64,000 bases of DNA from Ignavibacteria bacterium UBA2360 (GTDB lineage: Bacteria > Bacteroidota > Ignavibacteria > Tepidaquicellales > OLB5): positions 1-64,000 of the forward strand of contig DDTQ01000011.1 in assembly GCA_002344125.1 (NCBI GenBank). Reading direction: 5' to 3'. The notes under the pieces were generated by a model, which made no database searches, had not been told where the DNA came from, and saw only the letters and a program-made list of their open reading frames with translations. Made by a program: the position numbers and the translations under genes. Shown in pieces: positions 44,450-53,240 of this stretch; positions within the stretch are counted from its first letter, which is position 1; each line of letters opens with the position of its first letter.

Positions 44450-44548
44450 TTAATCTTTTCTGAAAAACGCGATCGTGAACATGAATACCGCGTAGAAAAG
44501 AAACAATAAAAATAATGCCGCGAGTCCGTAAATAATGTATTCGAACAT
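44450..44548 (-). CDS. Small single-pass membrane protein (32 residues)
   Basis: Starts at an ATG 18 bases after the fahA stop: MFEYIIYGLAALFLLFLFY, then a polar tail ending AFFRKD. One hydrophobic helix of about 22 residues with an N-terminal acidic and C-terminal basic end looks like a real small membrane protein, not chance. No ribosome site is obvious. Function unknown. Confidence 0.5.
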   Translation of the reverse strand: MFEYIIYGLAALFLLFLFYAVFMFTIAFFRKD

Positions 44549-44566
44549 ATTATTTGTTTAACGGAG

Positions 44567-45823
44567 TTACTTTGCAGGAAGAACTTTTCCTGAAACCTCT
44601 CCAAATCCTATTCTAAAATCAGGGGCCTGGCAATAACCGTTTATTATGAGAGTATCACCATCGTTAATGAATTTTCTTTCTTCGCCGTCAGGCAGTTTTA
44701 TAGGATTCTCGCCTCTCCATGTTAATTCCAGCATAGAGCCGTATGAATCTTTTGTTGGCCCGCTTATAGTACCCGATGCCATCATATCGCCGGTTTTGGT
44801 ATTACAGCCATTCACAGTATGATGCGCCAATTGCTGGCAAATGTTCCAATACATATATTTAAAATTCGAACCGGATATCTTGAACGGTTCATTTTCTTTT
44901 TCACTTTTTAAGAACACATCAAGGTTAATATCATATGCCCAATCACCTTTTGAAGCAAGATATTCCATTGGTTTGGGATCCTGTTCGGGTCCTTTGACCC
45001 TGAAAGGTTCAAGTGCTTCCATGGTAACTATCCACGGTGAAATTGAAGTAGCAAAGTTCTTCGCCAAGAACGGTCCAAGGGGCTGGTATTCCCAGGTTTG
45101 AATATCCCGTGCGCTCCAATCGTTAACAAGTACCATCCCAAAAATATGGTCATAAGTTTTATCAACGGGAATAGCTTCTCCAAGTGAATTTCCGGGTCCG
45201 ATAAAAAAGCCCATTTCGAGCTCAAAATCCAGTAATTTTGAAGGGCCGAACACAGGATTTTCTTCATTTGCCGGTTTTGTCTGCCCTTTGGGGCGGGTAA
45301 TATTAGTACCGCTAATTATAATAGAGCTTGCCCTGCCGTGATATCCAATAGGAATGTGCAGCCAGTTAGGCATCAGAGCGTTATCTTTTCCGCGGAACAT
45401 TATGCCAACATTGGTCGCATGTTCACGGGATGAATAAAAATCGGTGTAGTCTCCAATTTCAGCAGGCAGGCACATTACAACATCTTTCATAGGAGTGAAG
45501 ACGATCTTCTGCAGCTCTTTATCATCACGCAGCAGGGGATTTTCATCGCTGAGCGCAGTTTGTAAAACCGCGCGAACCTGTTTCCACGCTTCCCTGCCCT
45601 GTGCCATAAACGCGTTAAGGTTGGGGCGTGAAAATACTTTCTTTTCACCCAGCACAGTTTTTTTAAAATATCCTTTTTCTTCCAGGATGGAAAGATCAAC
45701 AACATACTCACCAATTGCAGTGCCGCATACAGGCAAAGAACCAACCTTCAATTTATAAACGCCGTACGGCAGATTCTGTATGGGGAAATGTGAATCAGGT
45801 TTTACTTCTATGAACGATCTCAT
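44567..45823 (-). CDS. fahA: Fumarylacetoacetase
   Basis: 418 residues, the usual length. It splits fumarylacetoacetate to fumarate and acetoacetate in tyrosine degradation. The signature DYTDFYSSREHATNVGIMFR holds the catalytic His and metal Asp, followed by GYHGRASSIIISG. Metal Glu ligands lie in FELEMGFFIG and the Asp in LVNDWSARDIQTWE. The N-terminal domain (FPIQNLPYGVY) is also family-typical. No homogentisate dioxygenase or HPPD gene is in the window. Upstream is an unknown gene, 29 bases away. Confidence 0.95.
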   Translation of the reverse strand: MRSFIEVKPDSHFPIQNLPYGVYKLKVGSLPVCGTAIGEYVVDLSILEEKGYFKKTVLGEKKVFSRPNLNAFMAQGREAWKQVRAVLQTALSDENPLLRDDKELQKIVFTPMKDVVMCLPAEIGDYTDFYSSREHATNVGIMFRGKDNALMPNWLHIPIGYHGRASSIIISGTNITRPKGQTKPANEENPVFGPSKLLDFELEMGFFIGPGNSLGEAIPVDKTYDHIFGMVLVNDWSARDIQTWEYQPLGPFLAKNFATSISPWIVTMEALEPFRVKGPEQDPKPMEYLASKGDWAYDINLDVFLKSEKENEPFKISGSNFKYMYWNICQQLAHHTVNGCNTKTGDMMASGTISGPTKDSYGSMLELTWRGENPIKLPDGEERKFINDGDTLIINGYCQAPDFRIGFGEVSGKVLPAK

Positions 45824-45852
45824 TAAATATACTCCGTAATTTTACAAATTGA

Positions 45853-46827
45853 TTAAAGTAATTCCATTGTTTTAAGATCTTCAATGGGCTCATCAAAGCT
45901 GCAGCTTCCATAAGAGAGCATGAAGCGCTCCCTGGAGCCGGTAATTTCATCATTTGAAACTTCTGTATCATTCCATACAAATCCGTTTTCGTTGAAGGTG
46001 AATTCATACGGGTCATCTTCGTTGAGCACTTCAAGAAGCTCCGCTTCATCGAGATTGTTTGAATAAGCCATAATACCCGCAGAAAAAACATTCAGAAAGC
46101 CATGCATATTGGCTTTAACTCCTTCGTTGAAATGCCTTATTGGGTGATGCAGCCCTGCGGTGCATTTCATGGGTACATCAAATTCACAGCATGTCATTAT
46201 GGCGAAGGCAATAACTTCGGGTTCAGGAAACGCGGCCGGCTCAGTGCCGCCGGTTCGAAGTTTGAATCCGCAGCCTTTATTTATAGCGCCGATATTTTCA
46301 ACTGTTCTTATAATCTCCGCTTCATAGTCAGCAGTCAAGTTTGCTTCAAAAAAAACAGGTACCTGTTTGCCGAGGGTATTTTGCAGTCCTTGTGATACAT
46401 TTTCCATCAGTGAGGTGTACGCGGCATTATCTTCCTGCTTAAAAAGTTCAGCAGGCAAGCGGACCTCAAAAGCATCCACGGAAATATTCGCGCCGTATTT
46501 TGCAAGGAAGTCTTTAACATTTGCAATGTCATCATTGAACAGGCCGTTAAATTCGTTGACTGTTTCAGCGCTGGCGCCAAGCACTGAAAGTGAAATTTGT
46601 TCTTTTACTTCCATGTCATCCAAAAGAGCGGCAAGCTCAGGTAATCTTTTGGCGGGGATAATGAATTTTCCGAGCATCCATTTATATTCGCCCTGCCGGT
46701 AGAACACAAAATTATGGAATGCCTGTCCGAGTTCGAGATTTGTTGGCGGGAAGAGTCCAGCGTAATCGATCATCTTACTAAGAAAATTTCTGAGACTAAC
46801 TACAGGTTTTATGTGGTTTGTTGTCAT
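45853..46827 (-). CDS. Conserved-looking protein of unknown function
   Basis: 324 residues, no signal peptide or membrane segment. Recognisable compact segments: IDYAGLFPPTNLEL, WMLGKFIIPAKRL, GCGFKLRTGGTEPAAFP and VPMKCTAGLHHPIRHF. The alternating VFFEAN-, KLRTGG- and KCTAGLHHP-type strands suggest a TIM-barrel aldolase-like fold with polar ends of strands. I do not recognise a family function. It is upstream of fahA, probably in one operon, so it may act in the same catabolic route. Confidence 0.75.
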   Translation of the reverse strand: MTTNHIKPVVSLRNFLSKMIDYAGLFPPTNLELGQAFHNFVFYRQGEYKWMLGKFIIPAKRLPELAALLDDMEVKEQISLSVLGASAETVNEFNGLFNDDIANVKDFLAKYGANISVDAFEVRLPAELFKQEDNAAYTSLMENVSQGLQNTLGKQVPVFFEANLTADYEAEIIRTVENIGAINKGCGFKLRTGGTEPAAFPEPEVIAFAIMTCCEFDVPMKCTAGLHHPIRHFNEGVKANMHGFLNVFSAGIMAYSNNLDEAELLEVLNEDDPYEFTFNENGFVWNDTEVSNDEITGSRERFMLSYGSCSFDEPIEDLKTMELL

Positions 46828-47019
46828 TAATTTTAAAAAGTTTCAATTTCAGCGTTAAATTGTAATATTTTAACAGGGATATTCTGCAAACATAACATAT
46901 ATAATAGATAAAAGAAATTGAGTAAAAGGGGCGAACAATACATTTCTGAATTAAAGAGTTTTTTATTTTATGCCTAAGGTTTATCTTTACTGAAAACCAA
47001 CCAAACATACGGGTAAATT

Positions 47020-47529
47020 ATGTCAGAAAAAGAAAACGATACAATCAGAGAACCTGAGAGCACAACCGGCAGTTTTTTAGATAAAGCCAAGGAAGCGGTC
47101 ACAAATGTTTCTGAAAAAATTGTGGAAATAAAAGACGATGTTATTGGCGATGAACAAAAAGCCATAATGGATGAGTTCAAGGAAACAAGCATTGGCAAAG
47201 TTAAACAGGTGCTTGAAGAAATAAATAACTCACTTGGTCTTATCACAAAATCGGGGTATGAGTTCAAGGGAATTAACGTATCTCTCGGACTTCCGCCCTC
47301 TGTATCAACAGCATTTCATTACAAGAAGGATATTCCCGAAGCAGAAAAGACCGCCCTTCTTGATGAATGCAAAGAAAAACGTTTTGTATCAATGATACTG
47401 AAATGCCTGTTTAAAGCAGGTGATTTTTACCACTCAATTAAAATGGGCGAATATACCCTTGACGGAGTGAGCATAACACTTGGATTAACCCCCGGGGTAA
47501 GCGTTGGGTTCAAACGAAAAGGCGCCTGA
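47020..47529 (+). CDS. Hypothetical protein with an internal duplicated motif
   Basis: 169 residues, no signal. Residues 1-70 are acidic and helical. Two copies of a strand-turn motif occur: 80-102 (YEFKGINVSLGLPPSV) and 145-167 (YTLDGVSITLGLTPGV), separated by a helical linker with CKEKRFVSMILKCLF. The pattern is Y-x-hydrophobic-x-G-hydrophobic-x-hydrophobic-x-LGL-x-P-x-V-S. I do not recognise the family. It is followed by a polysaccharide deacetylase gene 21 bases later. Confidence 0.7.
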   Translation: MSEKENDTIREPESTTGSFLDKAKEAVTNVSEKIVEIKDDVIGDEQKAIMDEFKETSIGKVKQVLEEINNSLGLITKSGYEFKGINVSLGLPPSVSTAFHYKKDIPEAEKTALLDECKEKRFVSMILKCLFKAGDFYHSIKMGEYTLDGVSITLGLTPGVSVGFKRKGA

Positions 47530-47550
47530 ACAGAAAATAAAACATAACCG

Positions 47551-48477
47551 ATGAAAAAACTTGCCGCTTTGTTGATGTTTATCTCAATTGTAAATGTGTT
47601 TACACAGGAAACAAAACCGCAGCTTTCAGTTTCGATAGATGACCCATCGGTGGAAACAAGCGGCAGCATGAGTTGGATGCAAAGAGATGACGCTCTCCTT
47701 GAGGCGCTTGAGAAAAACGGAATAACCGCAGCCCTCTTTGTATGCGGAAAAAGAACAGATAACGCTGAAGGCAAGGTATTGCTGAGCAAGTGGAATGATA
47801 GGGGTCATATGATATGTAATCACTCATATTCACACGGTTATTTCCACTCAAAAAAACTTTCACTCGAGGCATTTGCAAATGATTTCCTTAAAGGTGATTC
47901 AATGATCAACAGTTACAGCGGCTACTCAAAATTATTCAGGTTTCCATATTTAAAGGAAGGCGATACACCTGAGAAGCGGGATGGTTTCAGGGATATTATG
48001 GGCAAATCCGGTTACAGGAACGGATACGTAACAATAGATGCTTCCGACTGGTATATTGATAAGCGGCTTCTGGATACATTAAAGAGCGTTCCGGATATTG
48101 ATGTTACACCATATAAGGAATATTACATTTCGCACATATACAACAGAGCAATGTACTATGATAGCCTAGCGTTCGCTTTAACGGGCAGACATATAAAACA
48201 TACTTTGCTTCTTCACCATATTTTTATCAATGCTTCATTTCTGGGGGAACTGTTGATCCACTTTAAAAAGTACGGGTGGGAGCTCATTAACGCCTCAGAT
48301 GCATTTACAGATGAAATTTACAGCTCTCAGCCTCAAATAATTCCTGCAGGCGAAAGCCTTGTTTGGGCGCTGGCCAAAGAAACCGGAAAATATGAAAGTA
48401 TGTTAAGATATCCGGGTGAAGATTCAGAATATGAAGCAATGCCGTTAAACGAATTTTTGAAAACATATTACAGATAA
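47551..48477 (+). CDS. Secreted polysaccharide deacetylase family protein
   Basis: 308 residues, signal peptide (LAALLMFISIVNVFT). The NodB domain: SVSIDDPSVE replaces the more usual TFDDG but keeps the Asp pair, HMICNHSYSHGYF gives the His pair for the metal, and LFRFPYLKEG the Arg. TLLLHHIFIN carries the late His. It should remove acetyl groups from a surface or periplasmic glycan. Its C-terminal 60 residues extend beyond the domain. Confidence 0.88.
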   Translation: MKKLAALLMFISIVNVFTQETKPQLSVSIDDPSVETSGSMSWMQRDDALLEALEKNGITAALFVCGKRTDNAEGKVLLSKWNDRGHMICNHSYSHGYFHSKKLSLEAFANDFLKGDSMINSYSGYSKLFRFPYLKEGDTPEKRDGFRDIMGKSGYRNGYVTIDASDWYIDKRLLDTLKSVPDIDVTPYKEYYISHIYNRAMYYDSLAFALTGRHIKHTLLLHHIFINASFLGELLIHFKKYGWELINASDAFTDEIYSSQPQIIPAGESLVWALAKETGKYESMLRYPGEDSEYEAMPLNEFLKTYYR

Positions 48478-48482
48478 ATTAT

Positions 48483-48926
48483 ATGCCAGCAGATCTAAGC
48501 AGAGTAACGAAGAAATATTCCAACGGAGAGGTTACAATAGTGTGGAAGCCTGCTTTATGTATTCATTCGCAGAAATGTTTCAATGGATTGCCGGGAGTTT
48601 TCGATCCCGCAAAACGCCCCTGGGTCAACTCTGAAGGCGCAGAAACTGCGCAGATCATTGCACAGGTCAAGGAATGCCCTTCAACAGCATTGAGCTATTA
48701 CATGAATGCCGAAGGCGAGAAAGAAGAAAACGAGCAGGGAAGCAGCGATATAGTTGTTGAAGCAAAGCAAAACGGTCCGTTGTTTGTTTACGGAAATGTC
48801 ACCGTTAAAAAGGCAAATGGCACAATAGAAAAGAGGACCAAAGTAACAGCATTTTGCCGCTGCGGTAATTCCAATAATAAACCGTTCTGCGATGGCACTC
48901 ACAATAAAACAGAATTTAAAGATTAA
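48483..48926 (+). CDS. Fe-S protein: divergent 4Fe-4S plus CDGSH-type domain
   Basis: 147 residues. Residues 1-70 resemble the Fer4_19 mono-cluster domain (IVWKPALCIHSQKCFNGLPGVFD and VKECPSTALSYY). Residues 110-145 hold a CDGSH-like 2Fe-2S site, CRCGNSNNKPFCDGTH, with Thr replacing Ser. Both domains bind clusters for electron transfer or redox sensing in the cytoplasm. It starts 5 bases after the deacetylase stop. Partner unknown. Confidence 0.9.
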   Translation: MPADLSRVTKKYSNGEVTIVWKPALCIHSQKCFNGLPGVFDPAKRPWVNSEGAETAQIIAQVKECPSTALSYYMNAEGEKEENEQGSSDIVVEAKQNGPLFVYGNVTVKKANGTIEKRTKVTAFCRCGNSNNKPFCDGTHNKTEFKD

Positions 48927-48929
48927 AAA

Positions 48930-49232
48930 ATGTATTCATACGATACACTTTCAGAAGCGCTGAACGATCTGGAGAAAAGAGGCTACACCCGTGATTTTAA
49001 TATTGAGTGCGACAGCATTGTCTGCAAATCAATTGAACTTAAGCTTCACCCGGGTGATTTTGAAATTTCGGAGTATTACCGGTTTGAAGGTGAATCTGAC
49101 CCTGATGATTCAGAGATCGTTTATGCCATTACTTCAAAGGAAGGAATTAAAGGTACCATAGTTAATGGTTATGGTATATATAGTGATGAAATTTCAGACG
49201 AAATGCTGAGAAAATTGAAAATAGCAACGTAA
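48930..49232 (+). CDS. Small conserved protein of unknown function
   Basis: 100 residues, acidic. MYSYDTLSEALNDLEKRGYT starts it, and FEISEYYRFEGESDPDD and VYAITSKEGIKGTIVNGYG follow. Homologues in Bacteroidota are often labelled phosphoribosylpyrophosphate synthetase, but no PRPP-binding loop or other enzymatic motif is visible, so I leave the function open. It is 3 bases after the Fe-S protein gene and probably cotranscribed. Confidence 0.75.
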   Translation: MYSYDTLSEALNDLEKRGYTRDFNIECDSIVCKSIELKLHPGDFEISEYYRFEGESDPDDSEIVYAITSKEGIKGTIVNGYGIYSDEISDEMLRKLKIAT

Positions 49233-49386
49233 ACCTGTATAAATATACAATTTACAATAATTTTTGAGATTGTGCAGTTTTGAAGAAGCACCAATGAAAC
49301 CTTTTCCCTTATATTTGTATCTAAATAACCATAATGCTGTCACTCATCCATTTTCTGTAATTTATAAATTACATTTACCAAACTTA

Positions 49387-51834
49387 ATGAATAATAAAAT
49401 TTCAATTTTATCAGTCCTCTTTCTTTGTATATTTACAGCTTCAGCAGCAGCGCAAGCAACGACAGGTACAATAAGCGGTACAGTTATTGATAAAACCGAC
49501 GGTCAGCCTTTAGAATCTGCAGATATAACTCTTTTGTCAGCACATGATTCCACAGTTGTAAAAGGTACAACCACCGATAAAGACGGAAAGTTTTCATTCA
49601 GTGATATTCCTTTCGGTACATACTACGTCCGCTCAAACTTTGTTGGTTACAGCACAGTTAATGCAAAAGGGATCGTATTAAGCGCGGAAAATAAACAGGT
49701 AACACTTGACCCGCTAAAACTCAGTTCAGGTTCAACAACAACTGAAGAGATACTTGTAGAAACTCAGAAGAGTTTCGTTCAGTTTGATGGCGACAAAAAG
49801 GTTTTTAATGTTTCGCAAAATCCAATGAATCAGAGCGGTTCATTGATAGAGCTGCTCAAAAATATTCCCTCCGTTTCAGTTGATGCCGACGGTAACGTTA
49901 GTTTAAGAGGCAACACAAATGTAAAGATAACTGTTGACGGCAGGCCTTTCGGGCTTGACGGACAGAACCGCTCACAATTACTCGAGCAGATACCCGCAAA
50001 CCAGATAGAAAGTATTGAACTTGTTACAAACCCGTCTTCAAAATACGAAGCTGAAGGTGTTTCAGGTATCATAAACATAGTAACCAAAAAGACCAAGGTA
50101 TTCGGGTACAACGGAAATCTATCTCTCAACGCCGGTTCAAGAGATAAATATAACGGTTCACTCAACCTGAACCTGAAGAGCAACAACACGCAGTTTTTTG
50201 CCAACTACAGTTATAACATAAATAACTTTGTGATAACCGGCGGAACTGACAGAATTAACAGTTTGAGTACTACAGAAAATCAGTTCCACCAGAATTATGA
50301 CGGCAGATCAAGAGTCAAATCACATTTTTTGAAGGGCGGAATGGATTACTTTATAAATCCGCAGAACACGATCGGTCTTTCAGTCACATACCAGAATTCA
50401 TCACGAGACAGAGGTGAGTTAATTGATTCAAGAGCGTTTGATAAAAGCAATGTTTTAACCTCAAGCTCAATAAATGACTATAATGTCGGTTCTAAAAACA
50501 ACACATTTGACGCAGCATTAAATCATATATTCAAATTTAAAAATCCCAAACAAACACTTACTACCGATGCGATATATTCGCAGAACAACAACGAAGAAAA
50601 GGGATTCACGCAGGAAAATTATATTACACCTTCAAATCAAAACCCGGGATTGATACAGGAATCAAGCAATATCAAAGATAAAGATTTTTCGCTTCAGAGT
50701 GATTACGTTCACCCGTTCACCGAAGTTACAAAAATTGAAACAGGTTACAAAGTTCGCCTGAGAGATAAGAAGAATGAATACGCAAACAGTCAATATGACT
50801 ATAGTTTAAACCAGTATGTTACAAACGCAAATTTGACCAACAATTTTGAGTATAGGGATATAGTAAGCGCAGCTTACGTACAGTTTTCGAGCGCAGAAGG
50901 TATTTTCAGCTACACTGCCGGCACAAGAGTTGAACAAACAAATGTTAGAAGCCAGTTGATTCTTAATAATTCTGAAACAAAGAGCAGTTACTTTGATGTT
51001 TTTCCAAGCGCAAATATTTCCGCAAAGTTAGGTAAATCAAACGAAATGCAGTTAAGTTACAGCCGTAGAATAAGAAGGCCCGGTATGTGGGAGCTTAATC
51101 CCTTCGTAAATGCCACCGACCCGAACAATTATTTTTCAGGTAATCCAAATTTAAAACCTGAATATACAGATTCATACGAGTTGAGCTTCATTCAGTATTT
51201 ACCGGGTACAAGTTTAACCCCAAGCCTGTTTTACAGGCACACCAAGAATGTGATTTCAAGAACAAGAGAATTCATTGACAGTAATACAACACTTACTACT
51301 TTTGCGAATTACAATACATCAAAATCCTTCGGCGCAGAGCTTATTTTCAATTCTCAACCCGTTCCGTTCTGGAATATTAACGGAAGTGTAAGTTATTACA
51401 AAACAGAAATAGACGCTTCCAACATTTCTTCTGCATACGTAAATGAAGGAAGCACATGGAGCGGAAGGATATCATCATCTTTGTTTTTGCCATACCAGTT
51501 CAGTCTGCAGCTTAATTATTTCTATTCTGGCGATATATTGGCCGCGCAGGCAACAGTGGAGCCGTTCAGCTCATTTGATGCATCTTTAAAAAAGGAATTG
51601 TTTAATGGCAGATTGACAACAACCTTAAGAGTGAGTGATATTTTCAATACACTTAAATTTAAGGTGAACATCAATAACGATATGACCTACCGTGAAGAGT
51701 TTGAAAGAAAAAGAGATACCCGCGTAATAACTTTCGGCCTAAGCTATAAATTCGGCGAAGCAGATAAGAATCAGCAGCGCAGAAGAAGAGACAGCAACAG
51801 GGAAAACCCGGGTAATGACGGATTTGGTTTTTAA
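49387..51834 (+). CDS. Outer-membrane TonB-receptor-like barrel protein
   Basis: About 815 residues from the ATG before a signal peptide ending ASAAAQ. The open frame continues upstream to 49264, which I reject as non-coding. Order: a carboxypeptidase-regulatory-like domain (GTISGTVIDKTDGQPLESAD, GKFSFSDIPFGTYYV), a plug region (NIPSVSVDADGNVSLRGN, IELVTNPSSKYEAEGVSGII), then an OMP_b-brl_3 barrel ending in FGLSYKFGEA with a basic tail (QQRRRRDSNREN). It is a paralogue of the gene at 53241. The ligand is unknown. Confidence 0.9.
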   Translation: MNNKISILSVLFLCIFTASAAAQATTGTISGTVIDKTDGQPLESADITLLSAHDSTVVKGTTTDKDGKFSFSDIPFGTYYVRSNFVGYSTVNAKGIVLSAENKQVTLDPLKLSSGSTTTEEILVETQKSFVQFDGDKKVFNVSQNPMNQSGSLIELLKNIPSVSVDADGNVSLRGNTNVKITVDGRPFGLDGQNRSQLLEQIPANQIESIELVTNPSSKYEAEGVSGIINIVTKKTKVFGYNGNLSLNAGSRDKYNGSLNLNLKSNNTQFFANYSYNINNFVITGGTDRINSLSTTENQFHQNYDGRSRVKSHFLKGGMDYFINPQNTIGLSVTYQNSSRDRGELIDSRAFDKSNVLTSSSINDYNVGSKNNTFDAALNHIFKFKNPKQTLTTDAIYSQNNNEEKGFTQENYITPSNQNPGLIQESSNIKDKDFSLQSDYVHPFTEVTKIETGYKVRLRDKKNEYANSQYDYSLNQYVTNANLTNNFEYRDIVSAAYVQFSSAEGIFSYTAGTRVEQTNVRSQLILNNSETKSSYFDVFPSANISAKLGKSNEMQLSYSRRIRRPGMWELNPFVNATDPNNYFSGNPNLKPEYTDSYELSFIQYLPGTSLTPSLFYRHTKNVISRTREFIDSNTTLTTFANYNTSKSFGAELIFNSQPVPFWNINGSVSYYKTEIDASNISSAYVNEGSTWSGRISSSLFLPYQFSLQLNYFYSGDILAAQATVEPFSSFDASLKKELFNGRLTTTLRVSDIFNTLKFKVNINNDMTYREEFERKRDTRVITFGLSYKFGEADKNQQRRRRDSNRENPGNDGFGF

Positions 51835-51869
51835 ACAGTGAAACAAGATCTTAACAAATTATGCATTAT

Positions 51870-51899
51870 TTGCCGCTGCTTATAGCGGCAATTTTGTTT
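51870..51899 (+). terminator. Terminator of the first TonB-like receptor gene
   Basis: TTGCCGCT, a short loop, AGCGGCAA, then TTTTGTTTT; about 36 bases past the stop. Confidence 0.85.
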
Positions 51900-51954
51900 T
51901 CTGCCCTGCGGTAATTTTTGAATACTTACATTAATTCCCTTAATTATTATTTTT

Positions 51955-53106
51955 GTGAATATGAAGATTGAAATAATTTCAGCAGATGATGCCAAGCGCC
52001 TTGCGCTGCATAATCTGCATTCTGCTGAAAGCAGAACAGGCAGTCCAAAGAAAAAGCTGCTTGATATTATCACAACGCTTGGATATATCCAGATAGATAC
52101 GATCTCTATAGTTGAGCGGGCGCACAAGCATGTATTATGGACCAGACTTCCGGAATACAAAAATGAAATGCTTGATGAGCTTATTGATAAGGATAAAAAA
52201 GTATTTGAGTTCTGGGATCACGCGGCGGCATATTTGCCGATGAAGTATTTCAGGTATTCGCTGCCCCGAAAAAAAATGTATGCTGAAAAATACAAACACC
52301 GGGAAAAGAAAAATAAGAAGTTACTTCAGTTCATACTTGATAGAATTGCCGCAGAGGGTCCGCTGCAATCCCGGGATTTTGAAGAAACCAAAAAGCGCGG
52401 CTTGTGGTGGGACTGGAAACCCGCAAAAGAGGGTCTGGAATATCTCTTCCACACGGGAAGGCTGATGGCCAAGGCAAGAAGAAGCTTTCAGAAAGTTTAT
52501 GACCTGCCTGAAAAAGTGCTTCCGGCAGATATTGATCTTACTTTCCCGGAAGAGGAAGAGCATTCTGAACATTTAATTATGAAATCAATTGCCGCAAACG
52601 GCATTTCATCGGAAAAGGAGCTGACTTACCTGAGGCATCATAACCGGGCATCGACAAGGAATGTTCTAAACAGATTACTGGAAGAGAAGAAGATAGTGAG
52701 GGTTAAAGTGACTGCCAACGGCAATGAAATCTATTACAGTACAGAAAAAATGCTGAGGGTTCTGAGCCATCCGGAAATCAGTTCTGATGTACATATACTT
52801 TCACCTTTTGATAACATCGTAATACAAAGAAAACGTCTGCAGAATTTATTCGGGTTTGATTATTTGATAGAATGTTACGTTCCAGCCGCAAAGAGAAAAT
52901 TCGGTTACTTCTGTCTGCCGGTACTGTTTGGAGATAAATTTGCAGGCAGGATTGATGCAAAGGCTGACAGGAAAACGGGTGAATTCAGAATTATTAATGA
53001 ATACCTGGAAAACAACTTCAAGTCTGATGATAAGTTTAAACATCTATATAGAGATAAACTTGCAAAACTCGCGGAATTTTCAGGATGTTCTGAAATTATC
53101 AGTTAA
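51955..53106 (+). CDS. YcaQ-like winged-helix DNA glycosylase
   Basis: 383 residues (GTG at 51955, or ATG at 51961). Motifs of the YcaQ/AlkX family: LDIITTLGYIQIDTISIVERAH (with the catalytic QxD, here QID), the R/H-rich VFEFWDHAAAYLPM, and the C-terminal LSPFDNIVIQRKRL and GYFCLPVLFGDKFAGRID. YcaQ family enzymes open interstrand DNA crosslinks by base excision. The central helical section (residues 110-250) holds the winged helices. Role here inferred by family only. Confidence 0.88.
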   Translation: MNMKIEIISADDAKRLALHNLHSAESRTGSPKKKLLDIITTLGYIQIDTISIVERAHKHVLWTRLPEYKNEMLDELIDKDKKVFEFWDHAAAYLPMKYFRYSLPRKKMYAEKYKHREKKNKKLLQFILDRIAAEGPLQSRDFEETKKRGLWWDWKPAKEGLEYLFHTGRLMAKARRSFQKVYDLPEKVLPADIDLTFPEEEEHSEHLIMKSIAANGISSEKELTYLRHHNRASTRNVLNRLLEEKKIVRVKVTANGNEIYYSTEKMLRVLSHPEISSDVHILSPFDNIVIQRKRLQNLFGFDYLIECYVPAAKRKFGYFCLPVLFGDKFAGRIDAKADRKTGEFRIINEYLENNFKSDDKFKHLYRDKLAKLAEFSGCSEIIS

Positions 53107-53240
53107 GCGGCATTTTTGTGTCAATTTACCTTTATATACATAAAATTTACATAATTTTACAGCAAACCGAATCATTAAAAGTTATATTTGTGTTACTATT
53201 ATAGTGATAGATATTTAGATATTATAAAACTGAAGACAAC

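Noticed and set aside
44410..44604. 64-residue minus-strand ORF overlapping the end of fahA
   Set aside because: It overlaps fahA in another frame, has no domain, and competes with the better 32-residue membrane protein.
48930..49232. Phosphoribosylpyrophosphate synthetase
   Set aside because: The protein is only 100 residues and has no PRPP-binding loop.
49264..49386. N-terminal extension of the first TonB-like receptor
   Set aside because: A signal peptide begins at 49387; the upstream part has no protein-like pattern.
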